Source: Aurantimonas marianensis
GTDB lineage: Bacteria; Pseudomonadota; Alphaproteobacteria; Rhizobiales; Rhizobiaceae
DNA: 64,000 bases
Direction: 5' to 3'
Assembly (NCBI RefSeq): GCF_024195285.1
Contig: NZ_JALHBS010000027.1
Location: 1 to 64,000, forward strand
A model generated the notes under the pieces. That model was given only the letters and a program-made list of their open reading frames with translations. It had not been told where the DNA came from and made no database searches. Every line of letters begins with the position of its first letter. Position 1 is the first letter of the stretch. Below, piece after piece: positions 8,649-17,884 of the stretch. The translations under genes were made by a program, and so were the position numbers.

Positions 8649-9164
8649 ATGCGCAACGGCGCAACACGACGCGTCGTCGATTGGGGCCATCTCGGCTTTC
8701 TGGCTTTTATCGGCGGCGTCGTCCTCACCTATCTGTTCGACGCCAGGGCGGTTTCGCTAAAAATCAACAATCTCCTGCTTGTTCAGCCGGCGGCGATCAT
8801 TGCGCTGGTATTGATTGCCTGCGTTCTGCCCCAGTGCTTCAAACGGCGATCCCTCGACGATGGTCGGATGACCTCCGATGCTAGAGCGCGGGAGAACGAT
8901 CCGGCCATCGATCCGGATGCCGCCGGGCAACGGCGCGGCCTGATCAAAGTGGCCGCTCTGGCGGCACTACTGGGCATCTTCACCTATTTTCTCGAGGCGA
9001 TCGGTTTCGACGTCGCGACCTTCCTGTTCATGGCTTTCGGCCTGGTGCTTTGCGGTGAACGCAAGTGGTGGGTGGTACTGCTGTTCAGCGCGGCATTCAC
9101 GCTGTTCGTCGTCTACGGCTACAGCACCCTCGTGCCGTACCCGTTCCCAATGCGAATTCTTTGA
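8649..9164 (+). CDS. tctB: Tripartite tricarboxylate transporter small membrane subunit (TctB, set 1)
   Basis: A 171-aa protein with four predicted membrane segments (about residues 15-30, 45-62, 97-115 and a C-terminal pair around 120-160) and a charged cytoplasmic loop around 65-95. This is the size and layout of TctB/DUF1468 proteins, the poorly conserved small subunit of the transporter. Position between tctC and tctA supports the call more strongly than sequence does. GGGAGAG precedes the ATG. The gap to tctA is 9 bp. Confidence 0.85.
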   Translation: MRNGATRRVVDWGHLGFLAFIGGVVLTYLFDARAVSLKINNLLLVQPAAIIALVLIACVLPQCFKRRSLDDGRMTSDARARENDPAIDPDAAGQRRGLIKVAALAALLGIFTYFLEAIGFDVATFLFMAFGLVLCGERKWWVVLLFSAAFTLFVVYGYSTLVPYPFPMRIL

Positions 9165-9173
9165 GGCCGGCCG

Positions 9174-10694
9174 ATGCTTGAGATGGATGCTCTGCAGTCG
9201 GCATTCGTTATCCTGACCTCGTCGTGGTCGGCGTGGGGGTGGCTCCTGCCGGGACTCTTGATCGGCCTGTTCTTCGGGGCGATGCCGGGGATCTCGATCA
9301 CCATGGCCATGGCGATCTTCCTGCCCTTGACGCTCTACATGGATTTTCTGCCGGCGATCATCTTCCTGACCTCGATCTATACCGGGGCCGGCTTCGGGGG
9401 GTCGGTGCCGGCCATTCTGATGAACATTCCCGGCACATCCTCGGCGGTCGCGACGACTTTCGACGGCTATCCGATGGCGCGCCAGGGACGCCACAACGAG
9501 GCGCTGGGCGTGGCGCTTGCCGCGTCGGTCATCGGGACATTGTCGAGCTATGTCCTGCTCGCCTTCCTGATCGCGCCGGTTTCCATGCTGGTTCTCAAGA
9601 TGGGCCCGCTGGAGATGTTCGTCGTCGCCGTCTGGGGGATGTTGCTGCTTGGATCGCTGGCCGGAACCTCGATCGCCCGCGGACTTCTGGCGGGCGTTTT
9701 CGGCGTTCTTCTGGGCACGATCGGCATGAACACCGCCGGCTTCATCCGCGGCACAATGGGGGTTCCCTGGCTACTCGACGGCATTCCGACCATCCCGGCA
9801 ATGATGGGGCTGTTGGCGGCGAGCCAGCTCCTCAACCTCGTCAACGTGCACTATCTGATCGAGGACGAGGGCGCTCGCACGATCAGCTTCGCCCGCATCA
9901 TCGCCGGCGTGAAGCTCGCGTTGCGCTACCCGACCATCATCGGCCGCGGCGCTACGATCGGCGTCCTCGTCGGTGCCGTGCCCGGCGTGGGTTCCTCGAT
10001 CTCGAACCTGATTTCCTATTCCGAGACCAAGCGGAATGCCTCGGATGGCGATACGTTCGGCAAGGGCAACCCCAAAGGCGTGATCGCCGCAGAAGCCGCC
10101 AACTCGAGCTCCGAGGGTGGCGCGATGGCGACGATGCTGGCGCTTGGGATCCCGGGCGGCGGCGCCACGGCGATCCTTCTGGCCGCGTTCGCGATGCACA
10201 ACATCGTCGGGGGGCCGAGCTTCATCGGCCAGAACAAGGATATCGTGTACGCGATCATCTTCTCGAACTTCGCCCAGGCAGTCCTGCTTCTCTTCGTCGG
10301 TCTCGGCTTCGTCTATCTCGCCAGCTCGATCGTCCGCGTGCCGTTACGCTTTCTGATCCCCAGCGTGCTGGTCGTTTCCGTCTTCGGCAGCTACGCGCTC
10401 ACCGGTTCGTCGTCCGGGCCGATCACCCTGTTCTTGTTCGCCGTCATCGGCTGGGTCATGCTGCGCTATGATTACCCGGTCGCTGCGACGGTGGTGGGTC
10501 TGCTGCTCGGCCGGCTTTTGGAGACAAACCTCCTGCGCTCGTGGCAGATCAGTGGCGGTGACCCCGCCTATGTCCTTGAGCGTCCGGGCGCGGCGATAAT
10601 TCTGGCGCTGATGCTGCTGTCGATCGGGCTAACGGGGCTGACGCGGTTCCGCCGCCGGCGCACGGCGGCGGTCACGCCGGAGGTCGGTTCCTGA
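9174..10694 (+). CDS. tctA: Tripartite tricarboxylate transporter large permease (TctA, set 1)
   Basis: A 506-aa polytopic permease of the TctA/DUF112 family. Characteristic glycine-rich stretches are GLFFGAMPGISITMAMA near residue 30, GGSVPAILMNIPGTSSA near 75, VGAVPGVGSSISNLISY near 270 and ALGIPGGGATAILLAA near 320. It should import the ligand of the upstream TctC using the membrane ion gradient. The 3' end overlaps the convergent rhodanese gene by 23 bp. A second complete tctCBA set follows at 13431. Confidence 0.93.
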   Translation: MLEMDALQSAFVILTSSWSAWGWLLPGLLIGLFFGAMPGISITMAMAIFLPLTLYMDFLPAIIFLTSIYTGAGFGGSVPAILMNIPGTSSAVATTFDGYPMARQGRHNEALGVALAASVIGTLSSYVLLAFLIAPVSMLVLKMGPLEMFVVAVWGMLLLGSLAGTSIARGLLAGVFGVLLGTIGMNTAGFIRGTMGVPWLLDGIPTIPAMMGLLAASQLLNLVNVHYLIEDEGARTISFARIIAGVKLALRYPTIIGRGATIGVLVGAVPGVGSSISNLISYSETKRNASDGDTFGKGNPKGVIAAEAANSSSEGGAMATMLALGIPGGGATAILLAAFAMHNIVGGPSFIGQNKDIVYAIIFSNFAQAVLLLFVGLGFVYLASSIVRVPLRFLIPSVLVVSVFGSYALTGSSSGPITLFLFAVIGWVMLRYDYPVAATVVGLLLGRLLETNLLRSWQISGGDPAYVLERPGAAIILALMLLSIGLTGLTRFRRRRTAAVTPEVGS

Positions 10695-12276
10695 CACGGT
10701 CGGGGTCCGCGAGCCGAAACTCACGACGCTCGGCTTCGTCGAGTTGCGCGACGAGGCCCATCTCCCAGGCCAGATATTGGCGGGATGCATCGAGATTGCC
10801 GTCGTGTCGATCGTGGACGAAGCGGAGGAAGTCGATCGCCTCGTCGTCGCTGGGGATGGAAGGCGATGCCACCTCTCGCGCGCCCGCATCTAGGAGGGCC
10901 TGGTGGCCGCCGCCGACCACCGCTGAATCCGCGCGACCGAAGCCGGTGAGATCCCGGGCGGCTCCGGCGAGGACGGCGTCGTCGTCGGCGACCAGAAAAA
11001 TCCGTCGTCTATCCTCTGCGATCGCCTGTTCCAGCCGCGCCCGCATCGCCCAGATGGCGCCCTCGACGTGGCTTTCGCGATAGGCTCGCGACTCCCGGAG
11101 GTCGATCAGCCGCGCAGTGCCGGAGTGGATCGTGTCGAGCGCTGCGCGGGCGTCCACAGCGGTTGGCGCGAACGCCGGCGACGGTTTTGGCGCGTGCCGA
11201 TTTTCTACCGCGCGCAGCCCGGAATCGATCAGCGCGACCAGTGGCTCGTAGCCGAGCTGGCGCAGCCAGAACGCGGCGAGCCCGGCGCGGGCGCCGAGAT
11301 CGTCGCAGAGCAGCAGCCTGGCGTGCCGGACGCCGACATACTGGTCGGTCGCCTGGACGAGCTGGCCGCTCGGCGCGTGCGACGCGAAGGCGAGCGGGTC
11401 GGCGACCGCCTCCGCCTCGGACCGCACGTCGAAGGCGAACGTCGTCCGCGCCGGATCAGCGAGGAGGTCCCGCACTTGGTCAGACGAGACCACGGGAATG
11501 CTCCACCGGTCGAGAAAGCCTGCTGCCAGCTGCCGGCTGGCGGTCCGCGATGCCTCGTCGAGCGGAACGAACGGCTCCGCCGCTACGCCGCGCTCCAGAT
11601 CGAACCCTGCCAGCGCCCAGCCCTGGGTGCCGTTCTCGAGCGCGTAGACCGGTCCGGCGTGACCCATCAACTTCAACCCGATTGCGCCGACGATGCCGCG
11701 CGTTCGTCCGGCGCAGCCGACGACGATCGGCTTGTCGTCGGGCAGGCCAAGCGCCGCCAGACGATGGGCCAATTCGCCATTCGGGAGGCAGATGGCGCCC
11801 GGGACGTGCATTTTTGCGAACTCGCCCGGAGGTCTGGCGTCGAACAGCGACACGGCGTCCGCGTCGGTCCACTCAACCAGCCTTTCCGGTGCAACGACGT
11901 CCGGGCGCCATTGGTGCTCGGCCAGTTCGCCCAGTGTCTTGGAGGGCACATTGACGCCCTTGAACAGAGTGAAGCCGGCCCTGCGCCAGCCGGGCGCTCC
12001 GCCCGCCACGATCGCGATGTCGACGTAGCCGAGACCGGCAAGCCGGTCGGCGGCCGTTTTCGCGATGCCATCGCCGTCATCAATCAGGAGCAAGGGCACG
12101 TCCGTCTGCGGCACCAGACGGACCACTTCCTGCTCGAGACGGCTATAGTGACAGGGGACGGCGAAAAGCGGATGCCCCTCGCCGAACTGTCCCGCTTCGC
12201 GGATGTCGAGAAAGGCCATTTCCTTACCGGAATGGACAAGAGCTTTCGCGGCTTGAGGGTCAATAGTGCGGATCAT
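10672..12276 (-). CDS. Multidomain rhodanese-like sulfurtransferase
   Basis: A 534-aa cytoplasmic protein (no signal peptide) made of four tandem rhodanese modules: about residues 1-105, 125-235, 255-365 and 380-485. Only module 2 has a canonical active loop, CAGRTRG near residue 190. The equivalent loops in modules 1 and 4 lack Cys, and module 3 has CDDLGAR. So one catalytic and three probably structural or degenerate modules are expected. It overlaps the stop of the hydrolase gene at 12273 by 4 bp (coupled) and runs convergently into tctA by 23 bp. Sulfur transfer from thiosulfate or a persulfide is the family role; its link with the organic-acid genes is unexplained. Confidence 0.85.
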   Translation of the reverse strand: MIRTIDPQAAKALVHSGKEMAFLDIREAGQFGEGHPLFAVPCHYSRLEQEVVRLVPQTDVPLLLIDDGDGIAKTAADRLAGLGYVDIAIVAGGAPGWRRAGFTLFKGVNVPSKTLGELAEHQWRPDVVAPERLVEWTDADAVSLFDARPPGEFAKMHVPGAICLPNGELAHRLAALGLPDDKPIVVGCAGRTRGIVGAIGLKLMGHAGPVYALENGTQGWALAGFDLERGVAAEPFVPLDEASRTASRQLAAGFLDRWSIPVVSSDQVRDLLADPARTTFAFDVRSEAEAVADPLAFASHAPSGQLVQATDQYVGVRHARLLLCDDLGARAGLAAFWLRQLGYEPLVALIDSGLRAVENRHAPKPSPAFAPTAVDARAALDTIHSGTARLIDLRESRAYRESHVEGAIWAMRARLEQAIAEDRRRIFLVADDDAVLAGAARDLTGFGRADSAVVGGGHQALLDAGAREVASPSIPSDDEAIDFLRFVHDRHDGNLDASRQYLAWEMGLVAQLDEAERREFRLADPDRVRNRPPA

Positions 12277-13214
12277 TCGGCGTAGGGCTCCGGCTCATTG
12301 CCCTGAAAAAACGCACGGAAGGCTGGCTCGACAAGATCGGGGCGGTGCTCGGCCGGGTAATGGCCGGTCGGGATACTGTGGCCGCGAAGATCGTCGCACC
12401 ACTCGCCCCAGGCTTCCAGCGGCCGGAAGTGGCGGCCGCAATGGCTGTTCGACCCCCAGAGAACGAGGACGGGACAGGCGATCTTGCGTTTGCCGTGCTC
12501 GCTCGTGTCCAACGGAAAATCGACCCCGATGGTGGCGCGATAGTCCTCGCAGACCGCGTGGATCTGTTCGGCTGTCGCACAGCGCTTGTATTCGGCGATG
12601 GCTTCCGGCGCGAAGATCGACAGCCCGACACCCTTCTTGTTGAGTTTGTAATCCATGTAGTAGCCGAGGTCGGCCGACAGCAGCTTTTCGGGGAAGGGCG
12701 CCTTCTGCGCCATGAAGAACCAGTGATAGCTCTCCATCCCCCAGCCCAGCGAGACCTTGGAGAGGACGTTGTAGGTCGGAACGATGTCGAGCGCCGCGAG
12801 CCGCGTGATCCGCTCGGGCCGGTCGAGCGCCATGCGGAAGCCGACGCGGGCACCGCGATCGTGGCCGGCGACGGCGAACGTTTCGTGGCCGAGCGCATCC
12901 ATCACCTCGAAGACGTCTTCTCCCATGGCGCGGAAGCCGTAGGCCGCGTGGTCTTCGCCTCCGTCCGGCTTGGAGCTGTCGCCATACCCGCGCAGATCGA
13001 GGGCGACGACGGTGAAATCACGCGCGAGCGACCCGGCTATCCGGTGCCAGCTGAAGTGGGTGAGGGGGTTGCCATGCAGGAGGACGAGCGGCGGACCTTC
13101 GCCCGCGGTTGCGACGTTGATCTCGGCGCCCCGCGTTGCGACCCGCATATAGGAAAAGCCAGCGAGCGGGCCGTCCCTTTCCGCGTTTGCGACTGGAGGA
13201 TTGGGCTCTTGCAT
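12273..13214 (-). CDS. Alpha/beta hydrolase, haloacetate dehalogenase-like
   Basis: About 313 aa, alpha/beta-hydrolase fold. HGNPLTHFSWH near residue 50 forms the oxyanion region. The nucleophile elbow is GHDRGAR near 123, with Asp as nucleophile as in fluoroacetate dehalogenases. YHWFFMAQKAPFPE near 165 carries the His-Trp pair that forms the halide pocket in that family. GHYPAEHRPD near the C-terminus supplies the catalytic His. These match haloacetate dehalogenases and also some epoxide hydrolases, so C-F or C-Cl cleavage is likely but unproven. The ATG at 13214 is chosen; upstream starts would place coding sequence over the operator palindrome at 13228. It is co-transcribed with the rhodanese gene. 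The truncated HAD gene at the window edge is a second dehalogenase-like gene in this cluster. Confidence 0.82.
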   Translation of the reverse strand: MQEPNPPVANAERDGPLAGFSYMRVATRGAEINVATAGEGPPLVLLHGNPLTHFSWHRIAGSLARDFTVVALDLRGYGDSSKPDGGEDHAAYGFRAMGEDVFEVMDALGHETFAVAGHDRGARVGFRMALDRPERITRLAALDIVPTYNVLSKVSLGWGMESYHWFFMAQKAPFPEKLLSADLGYYMDYKLNKKGVGLSIFAPEAIAEYKRCATAEQIHAVCEDYRATIGVDFPLDTSEHGKRKIACPVLVLWGSNSHCGRHFRPLEAWGEWCDDLRGHSIPTGHYPAEHRPDLVEPAFRAFFQGNEPEPYAE

Positions 13215-13430
13215 GCAGACAAACTCCATTGTCGACAATATCGCTCGTATCAGGCCGAAGCCGCTTGCCACGAAGAGAAGTTCCGGCGACTAACTTCCTC
13301 TGAAGTCTATCGATAAGGCTATACGGCAGCTGGTGCAATTGTCGACACTTGACAATAACGAGCCGCCCGCGAATGGTGTCGATGGGAGATCGACTGGACT
13401 TGCTCCGCTCGACGAACAGGGAGGATGATG
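13215..13430. promoter_or_regulatory. Divergent promoter region with two strong GntR-operator-like palindromes
   Basis: Contains the perfect palindrome ATTGTCGACAAT (13228-13239), 13 bp from the hydrolase start, and ATTGTCGACACT (13338-13349, one mismatch) followed by a further TTGACAAT half-site. These are the best copies of the motif shared with 2618, 7351, 7482, 21311 and 21441. Site spacing is 110 bp. Confidence 0.55.
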
Positions 13431-14381
13431 ATGATCGTGAATTTGAGAGCAGCCGTGTTCGCTGCGGGCCTTGCCATGACCGTGGGCCATGCGTCGGCGC
13501 AGGACTATCCCGTTGATACGGTGACGCTGGTCACCCATTCGAGCGTCGGCGGAGGCAGTGATGTCTTCCTCCGCGAACTCGCCAAATATCTCGGTCCCGC
13601 GCTTGGGGCCAATGTCGTGGTCGACAACGTCAAGGGTGGCTCCGGCGCCAACGCGATGGCGCATTTGGCCGCGTCGCCCGCCGATGGATCGGTGCTTTAC
13701 GCCACGACGCCGACCTTCATCTATACGTCGCTGCTGTCCAATCCCGAGGCGACCTACAAGGATCTGGAGCCGCTGGTGAACGTCTTCTCCGATCCCGAGG
13801 TTATCTACACGTCCGCCGACAGCGAATTTCAAAACCTCGGCGACGTGATTGCCAAGGCCAAGGACAGTCGTGGAACCTGGGGCGCGGCCAATCCCGCGTC
13901 GCTCGAGCGGCAGTTGCTGGAGCGGCTCAAGACAGCGGCCGGCGTCGATGCCGCCGTGGTGACTCACGAGGGCGGCGGCGACATGATGATCAACGTTCTC
14001 AACGGCACGCTCGACATCGGCGTCGGCGAGGTGCAGGAACTCAGCTCGCAGTTGGAGGCCGGCCAGGTTCGTATTCTCGCGACCTTCACGGAAAATCGGC
14101 TGGACAGCTATCCGGATGTGGAGACCGTCTCCGAGGCGGGTTACGATATCGTTGCCCGCAAGTTCCGCGGACTCGCCGGGCCGAAAGGCCTGCCCGACGA
14201 CGTGATCGCCGCGTGGGAGAAGGCGATCCCGCAGCTTCTGGAGGACCCTGAGTACAAGGCCGCCTACAGCAAGGCCAGCCTGCGGCCGGAATACATTCCC
14301 CATGCCGACTATGTCGAATTCATCCAGACCTTCGCCAATGAGACGGAGGCCTTCCTGAAGGAATCCGGCGTCATCCAGTAA
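13431..14381 (+). CDS. tctC: Tripartite tricarboxylate transporter substrate-binding protein (TctC/Bug family, set 2)
   Basis: About 316 aa with a Sec signal peptide (cleavage after HASA, mature start QDYPVDTVTLVTHSSVGGG). The rest is a Bug-type bilobed receptor, with VVVDNVKGGSGANAM near residue 70 and YATTPTFIYT near 100. Three consecutive ATG codons start at 13425. The third (13431) is preferred because AGGGAGG ends at 13424, leaving 6 nt. It diverges strongly from the first TctC (Sec rather than Tat signal, different ligand-pocket residues), so the two systems probably carry different substrates. Confidence 0.9.
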   Translation: MIVNLRAAVFAAGLAMTVGHASAQDYPVDTVTLVTHSSVGGGSDVFLRELAKYLGPALGANVVVDNVKGGSGANAMAHLAASPADGSVLYATTPTFIYTSLLSNPEATYKDLEPLVNVFSDPEVIYTSADSEFQNLGDVIAKAKDSRGTWGAANPASLERQLLERLKTAAGVDAAVVTHEGGGDMMINVLNGTLDIGVGEVQELSSQLEAGQVRILATFTENRLDSYPDVETVSEAGYDIVARKFRGLAGPKGLPDDVIAAWEKAIPQLLEDPEYKAAYSKASLRPEYIPHADYVEFIQTFANETEAFLKESGVIQ

Positions 14382-14391
14382 CAAGACCGGT

Positions 14392-14416
14392 CGAGGTGGC
14401 GCTCCGCGCCGCCTCG
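14392..14416 (+). terminator. Intercistronic hairpin between tctC and tctB (set 2)
   Basis: CGAGGTGGCG (14392-14401) pairs with CGCCGCCTCG (14407-14416) around a 5-nt loop, one G-U pair. It occupies the same place as the hairpin in the first tctCBA set, without a clear U-tract. Confidence 0.45.
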
Positions 14417-14439
14417 GGCCCGCGGGCCAGGAGATTGTC

Positions 14440-14955
14440 TTGAATTCACGGGATTTCGTTGGCGGGATCGCGGCGATCGTGATCGGGTCCGGTTACCTGA
14501 TGATGACGCTGGATATCCGGGCGAGTGCGCTCGACGATACGGTCGGACCGGCAGGGTTGCCGCGAACCCTGGCCATATTGATGATCGCGCTCGGCGTGGT
14601 TCTCTGCCTGAATGCGATCATCGTCGACCGCCGCTGGCGAAAGGCCGGCCCGGTCTCCGATGAAGGCGCTACGGCGGAGGCCGGGGGAATCGGCATCGGC
14701 GGCGTCCTCAAGGCCGGCGGACTACTTGTCATTGCCGCTGGCTATCTCGTCGCCGTACGCCCGCTTGGTTATCTGCCGAGCGTTTTCGCGCTGATCGTGG
14801 CCGCGTCGCTGTATGGCGGCGTGAGGTTGAGCTGGCGCGTTTTCGCGATCGCCGCGGGCGGCGCGATTTTCTACTGGCTGTTGTTCGTATTTGCGCTCGG
14901 TATTCCCCTTCCTGCTGGCCAATTATGGTTGCAGCTTCGCCAGTCGGTGTTGTGA
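14440..14955 (+). CDS. tctB: Tripartite tricarboxylate transporter small membrane subunit (TctB, set 2)
   Basis: A 171-aa four-helix membrane protein (segments about 7-24, 45-62, 90-108 and 112-160) of TctB type. The only good start is TTG at 14440, preceded by CCAGGAGA. An invariant-looking GPAGLPR follows the first periplasmic loop near residue 37. The stop overlaps the tctA start by one base (TGATG). Less conserved than its neighbours; context is decisive. Confidence 0.85.
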   Translation: MNSRDFVGGIAAIVIGSGYLMMTLDIRASALDDTVGPAGLPRTLAILMIALGVVLCLNAIIVDRRWRKAGPVSDEGATAEAGGIGIGGVLKAGGLLVIAAGYLVAVRPLGYLPSVFALIVAASLYGGVRLSWRVFAIAAGGAIFYWLLFVFALGIPLPAGQLWLQLRQSVL

Positions 14956-16451
14956 TGGATGTTCTTTCGCAATCGCTCGACGTGCTGCTGACGACGCCGG
15001 CTGGATTGTTCGCAATCATAGGCGTCGCATGGGGGATCCTCGGCGGCGCGCTTCCGGGCCTGTCGCCGTCGATCACCATGGCGCTGCTTTTGCCGTTCAC
15101 CTACAGTCTTGACCCGGCTTCGGCGATCGTGCTGCTCGCCTCCACGTATATCGGGGCTGAATATGGCGGCTCGATACCGGCCATCCTGATCCGCACGCCC
15201 GGGACCAACGCCGCGGCGGCCACCGTCATCGACGGCTTCGAGATGAACCGCCAGGGCAAGGCTGGGCTGGCGCTTGGCATCTCACTCTATTCGGGCGTTC
15301 TGGGGAGCCTTGTCGGTCTGGTTATGCTCGTCGTGCTCAGCGAGCCACTGTCGAGTGTGGCGCTGTCATTCCGCCCACCGTCCTATTTCGCGCTCGGCAT
15401 CCTCGGGCTCAGCGTCATTGCCTCGCTGTCGGGCGGTTCGCTGGTCAAGGGCCTGATCGCCGGAATCTTGGGCATGATGGTCGCAACCATCGGGACCGAT
15501 CCGGTTACCGGCGGCAACCGCTTCACTTTTGGCACCGCTGATCTTCTCGGCGGCATCGAGCCGGTGCTCATCATGGTCGGGCTCTTCGCGGTGAGCGAGC
15601 TTCTGGTCCAGACGGCGCAAAGAGGCGAAAATCTGCGGGTCGAAAGTCGCGCGCGGATTCAGTTTCCCGGCCGCAAGCTCGCCGCCCGGCTCATCCCCTC
15701 GCAAATGATTGGCAGCGTCATCGGAACCTTCGAGGGCGTCATGCCGGGCGCGGGGGGAACCGTCGCCTCGTTCATGTCCTACAACGAGGCCCGGCGCTGG
15801 TCGCGGCACAAGGACGAATTCGGCAACGGCTCCCCGGAAGGCATCGCCGCGCCCGAGGCCGCCAACAACACCGTGGCGGCGACGGCGATCATCCCTCTAC
15901 TGTCCTTTGGCATACCCGGATCAAACTCGACGGCGATCCTGCTCGGCGGATTCCTGATTCACGGGATCACCGTCGGACCGATGATCTTCATCAAGTCGGC
16001 GAGCACCGTCTATGGACTGTATGGCGGGATGTTCATCGCGTCCGTTTCGCTGCTGTTCATCGGCATGGCGATGATGGGGCCGTGCATCTGGCTGGTGAAC
16101 AGGCCGCGCGCCTATCTCAATGCCTTCATCCTGGCGCTGATCTTCTCCGGCGTCTTCTCGATCCACCAGAGCCTTTTCGACCTCGTGATCGTGCGGGAGG
16201 CGGGCGTCGTCGGCTTCGCGATGCGCCTTCTCAAATTTCCCTTCCTGCCAACGGTGCTGGGGCTCGTCCTCGGTTATCTGGTCGAAAGCAATTATCGCCG
16301 TTCCCTCGTCCTGTCGGGTGGCGATCACGCGATCTTCCTGACCGATCCGATCTCGCTCGGCTTTCTCGTCGTCGCGGCGATCTTCATCGTCGGGTCGCTG
16401 ATCAGGCCGCTGATTACATCGTGGGCCGGCCGTCGCGCGAGCGCAACGTAA
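14955..16451 (+). CDS. tctA: Tripartite tricarboxylate transporter large permease (TctA, set 2)
   Basis: About 498 aa, TctA/DUF112 permease. Signature stretches are GGALPGLSPSITMALLLPF near residue 28, GGSIPAILIRTPGTNAAAA near 75, FEGVMPGAGGTVASFMSY near 265 and SFGIPGSNSTAILLGG near 320. The ATG at 14955 overlaps the tctB stop by one base; an upstream in-frame start (14925) would lie inside tctB. It forms the import channel for the set-2 TctC ligand and leads into the third MmgE/PrpD gene 44 bp on. Confidence 0.93.
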   Translation: MDVLSQSLDVLLTTPAGLFAIIGVAWGILGGALPGLSPSITMALLLPFTYSLDPASAIVLLASTYIGAEYGGSIPAILIRTPGTNAAAATVIDGFEMNRQGKAGLALGISLYSGVLGSLVGLVMLVVLSEPLSSVALSFRPPSYFALGILGLSVIASLSGGSLVKGLIAGILGMMVATIGTDPVTGGNRFTFGTADLLGGIEPVLIMVGLFAVSELLVQTAQRGENLRVESRARIQFPGRKLAARLIPSQMIGSVIGTFEGVMPGAGGTVASFMSYNEARRWSRHKDEFGNGSPEGIAAPEAANNTVAATAIIPLLSFGIPGSNSTAILLGGFLIHGITVGPMIFIKSASTVYGLYGGMFIASVSLLFIGMAMMGPCIWLVNRPRAYLNAFILALIFSGVFSIHQSLFDLVIVREAGVVGFAMRLLKFPFLPTVLGLVLGYLVESNYRRSLVLSGGDHAIFLTDPISLGFLVVAAIFIVGSLIRPLITSWAGRRASAT

Positions 16452-16495
16452 GCGAGGTGGCACAGGCAGATGGTCCTTATCGAACGGAGTATGCC

Positions 16496-17860
16496 ATGAC
16501 GGACGCCACCATTTCGGAGCGTCTCGCGAACTGGGGGGCCGGGCTGTCTCTCGCCGACGTTTCCCCCACGATGATCGCGACAACCGAGGCGATTCTCGTC
16601 GACGTGGTCGGTTTGTGCCTTGCCGCGCGACGGTCGGACTACATTGGCGCGGTTTTGACATCGGCGGAGCAGGGCGATCATGTCGCCATCGGCCATGCCG
16701 GTCGCTACACCGCCGCCGATGCGGCGCTGATCAACGGGACCGCCGCCCATGGTGAGGATTTTGACGATACCTTCGAGGGGGGGCCTGTGCATTCGGGCGC
16801 TGTCATCGTCCCGGCGATCCTCGCCGTCGCGGAACGTGAGGCGCTGTCCGGTGACCAGGTCCTGCTGGGCATGGCGGCCGGAATCGAGCTGCTGTGCCGA
16901 CTCGGCCTCGCGGCGCCGAAGGCGATCCATCGGGCCGGCTTCCATCCGACCGCCGTCCTCGGCTCGCTCGCCGCGGCGTTCGCGGTGGGCGTCGCGACAC
17001 GGACGGACGAGGCTGGTCTTCGCAATGCGCTCGGCATTGCCGGCTCGACCGCCTCAGGGATCATCGAATATCTCGGCGACGGAAGTTGGACGAAGCGCAT
17101 GCATGCCGGCTGGGCGGCACAGTCCGGCATGCGAGCAGCATCGCTTGGCCGGGCGGGGTTCGTCGGACCGCGTGCCGTGATCGAGGGAGAACACGGGTTC
17201 TTCAAGGCGTTCGCGCCGTCGATCGATCCGCTCTACGACAAGATGATGGATCAGATAGGCGAGCGCTGGGTGGCCGAGAGGATCACCTTCAAGCCATATC
17301 CCTGCGGGACGATGGTGCAGCCTTATATCGATTGCGCCATCAAGCTGCGCGAGCAAGGCGTGCCCGTCGAGCGCATCGCCAAGATCCACTGTCTGACGTC
17401 CGACGGCTATGTGCACCGGCTCTGGGAGCCGCTCGATCTGAAGCGCCGGCCGCCGACCGACTACGCGGCCAAGTTCAGTCTGCCTTTCGGTGTAGCACTC
17501 GGGCTCCAGCGCGGTCGCGCCGGCCTCGAGGACTTTTCGGAGCAGGCGATCCGGGACGAGTCGCTGCTTCGTCTCAGCCGCCTCGTAACCTACGAGATTG
17601 ATCCGGAAGACCCCTATCCGGCGCGGTTCACCGGCCATGTCCGCGTCGAAACCGAGGACGGGGCGGTTTTCGAGGCAAGACAGGATCACATCCGGGGAGG
17701 CGCGGAGGCGCCGCTGAGCCGCGACGAGATCGAGGCCAAGTTCCTGGTCAATGCCCGCTATGGCGGAATGGAGGGAGCGGAGGCGATCCTTGCACATTGC
17801 GCCAACATTCTCCGGGCCACCCACAGTGCGACCGCGATCGCGCGGCTTGCCGACGTATGA
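16496..17860 (+). CDS. MmgE/PrpD family protein (paralogue 3, divergent branch)
   Basis: 454 aa. HGEDFDDTFEGGPVHSG near residue 85, AGFHPTAVLGSLAAAFA near 145 and WTKRMHAGWAAQSG near 195 mark the MmgE/PrpD fold. The WTKRxHxGxAAxSG form differs from the GTMTKxxHxGRxxxxG form of the other three copies, so this belongs to a different branch and probably acts on a different substrate. The ATG at 16496 is the family-like N-terminus; the much longer upstream open frame is a tctA shadow. It is followed closely by an SDR and an AbrB-type gene, repeating in mirror image the gene set at 3775-7164. Confidence 0.9.
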   Translation: MTDATISERLANWGAGLSLADVSPTMIATTEAILVDVVGLCLAARRSDYIGAVLTSAEQGDHVAIGHAGRYTAADAALINGTAAHGEDFDDTFEGGPVHSGAVIVPAILAVAEREALSGDQVLLGMAAGIELLCRLGLAAPKAIHRAGFHPTAVLGSLAAAFAVGVATRTDEAGLRNALGIAGSTASGIIEYLGDGSWTKRMHAGWAAQSGMRAASLGRAGFVGPRAVIEGEHGFFKAFAPSIDPLYDKMMDQIGERWVAERITFKPYPCGTMVQPYIDCAIKLREQGVPVERIAKIHCLTSDGYVHRLWEPLDLKRRPPTDYAAKFSLPFGVALGLQRGRAGLEDFSEQAIRDESLLRLSRLVTYEIDPEDPYPARFTGHVRVETEDGAVFEARQDHIRGGAEAPLSRDEIEAKFLVNARYGGMEGAEAILAHCANILRATHSATAIARLADV

Positions 17861-17884
17861 GGATCAATCGACGGGGGATCAGAT

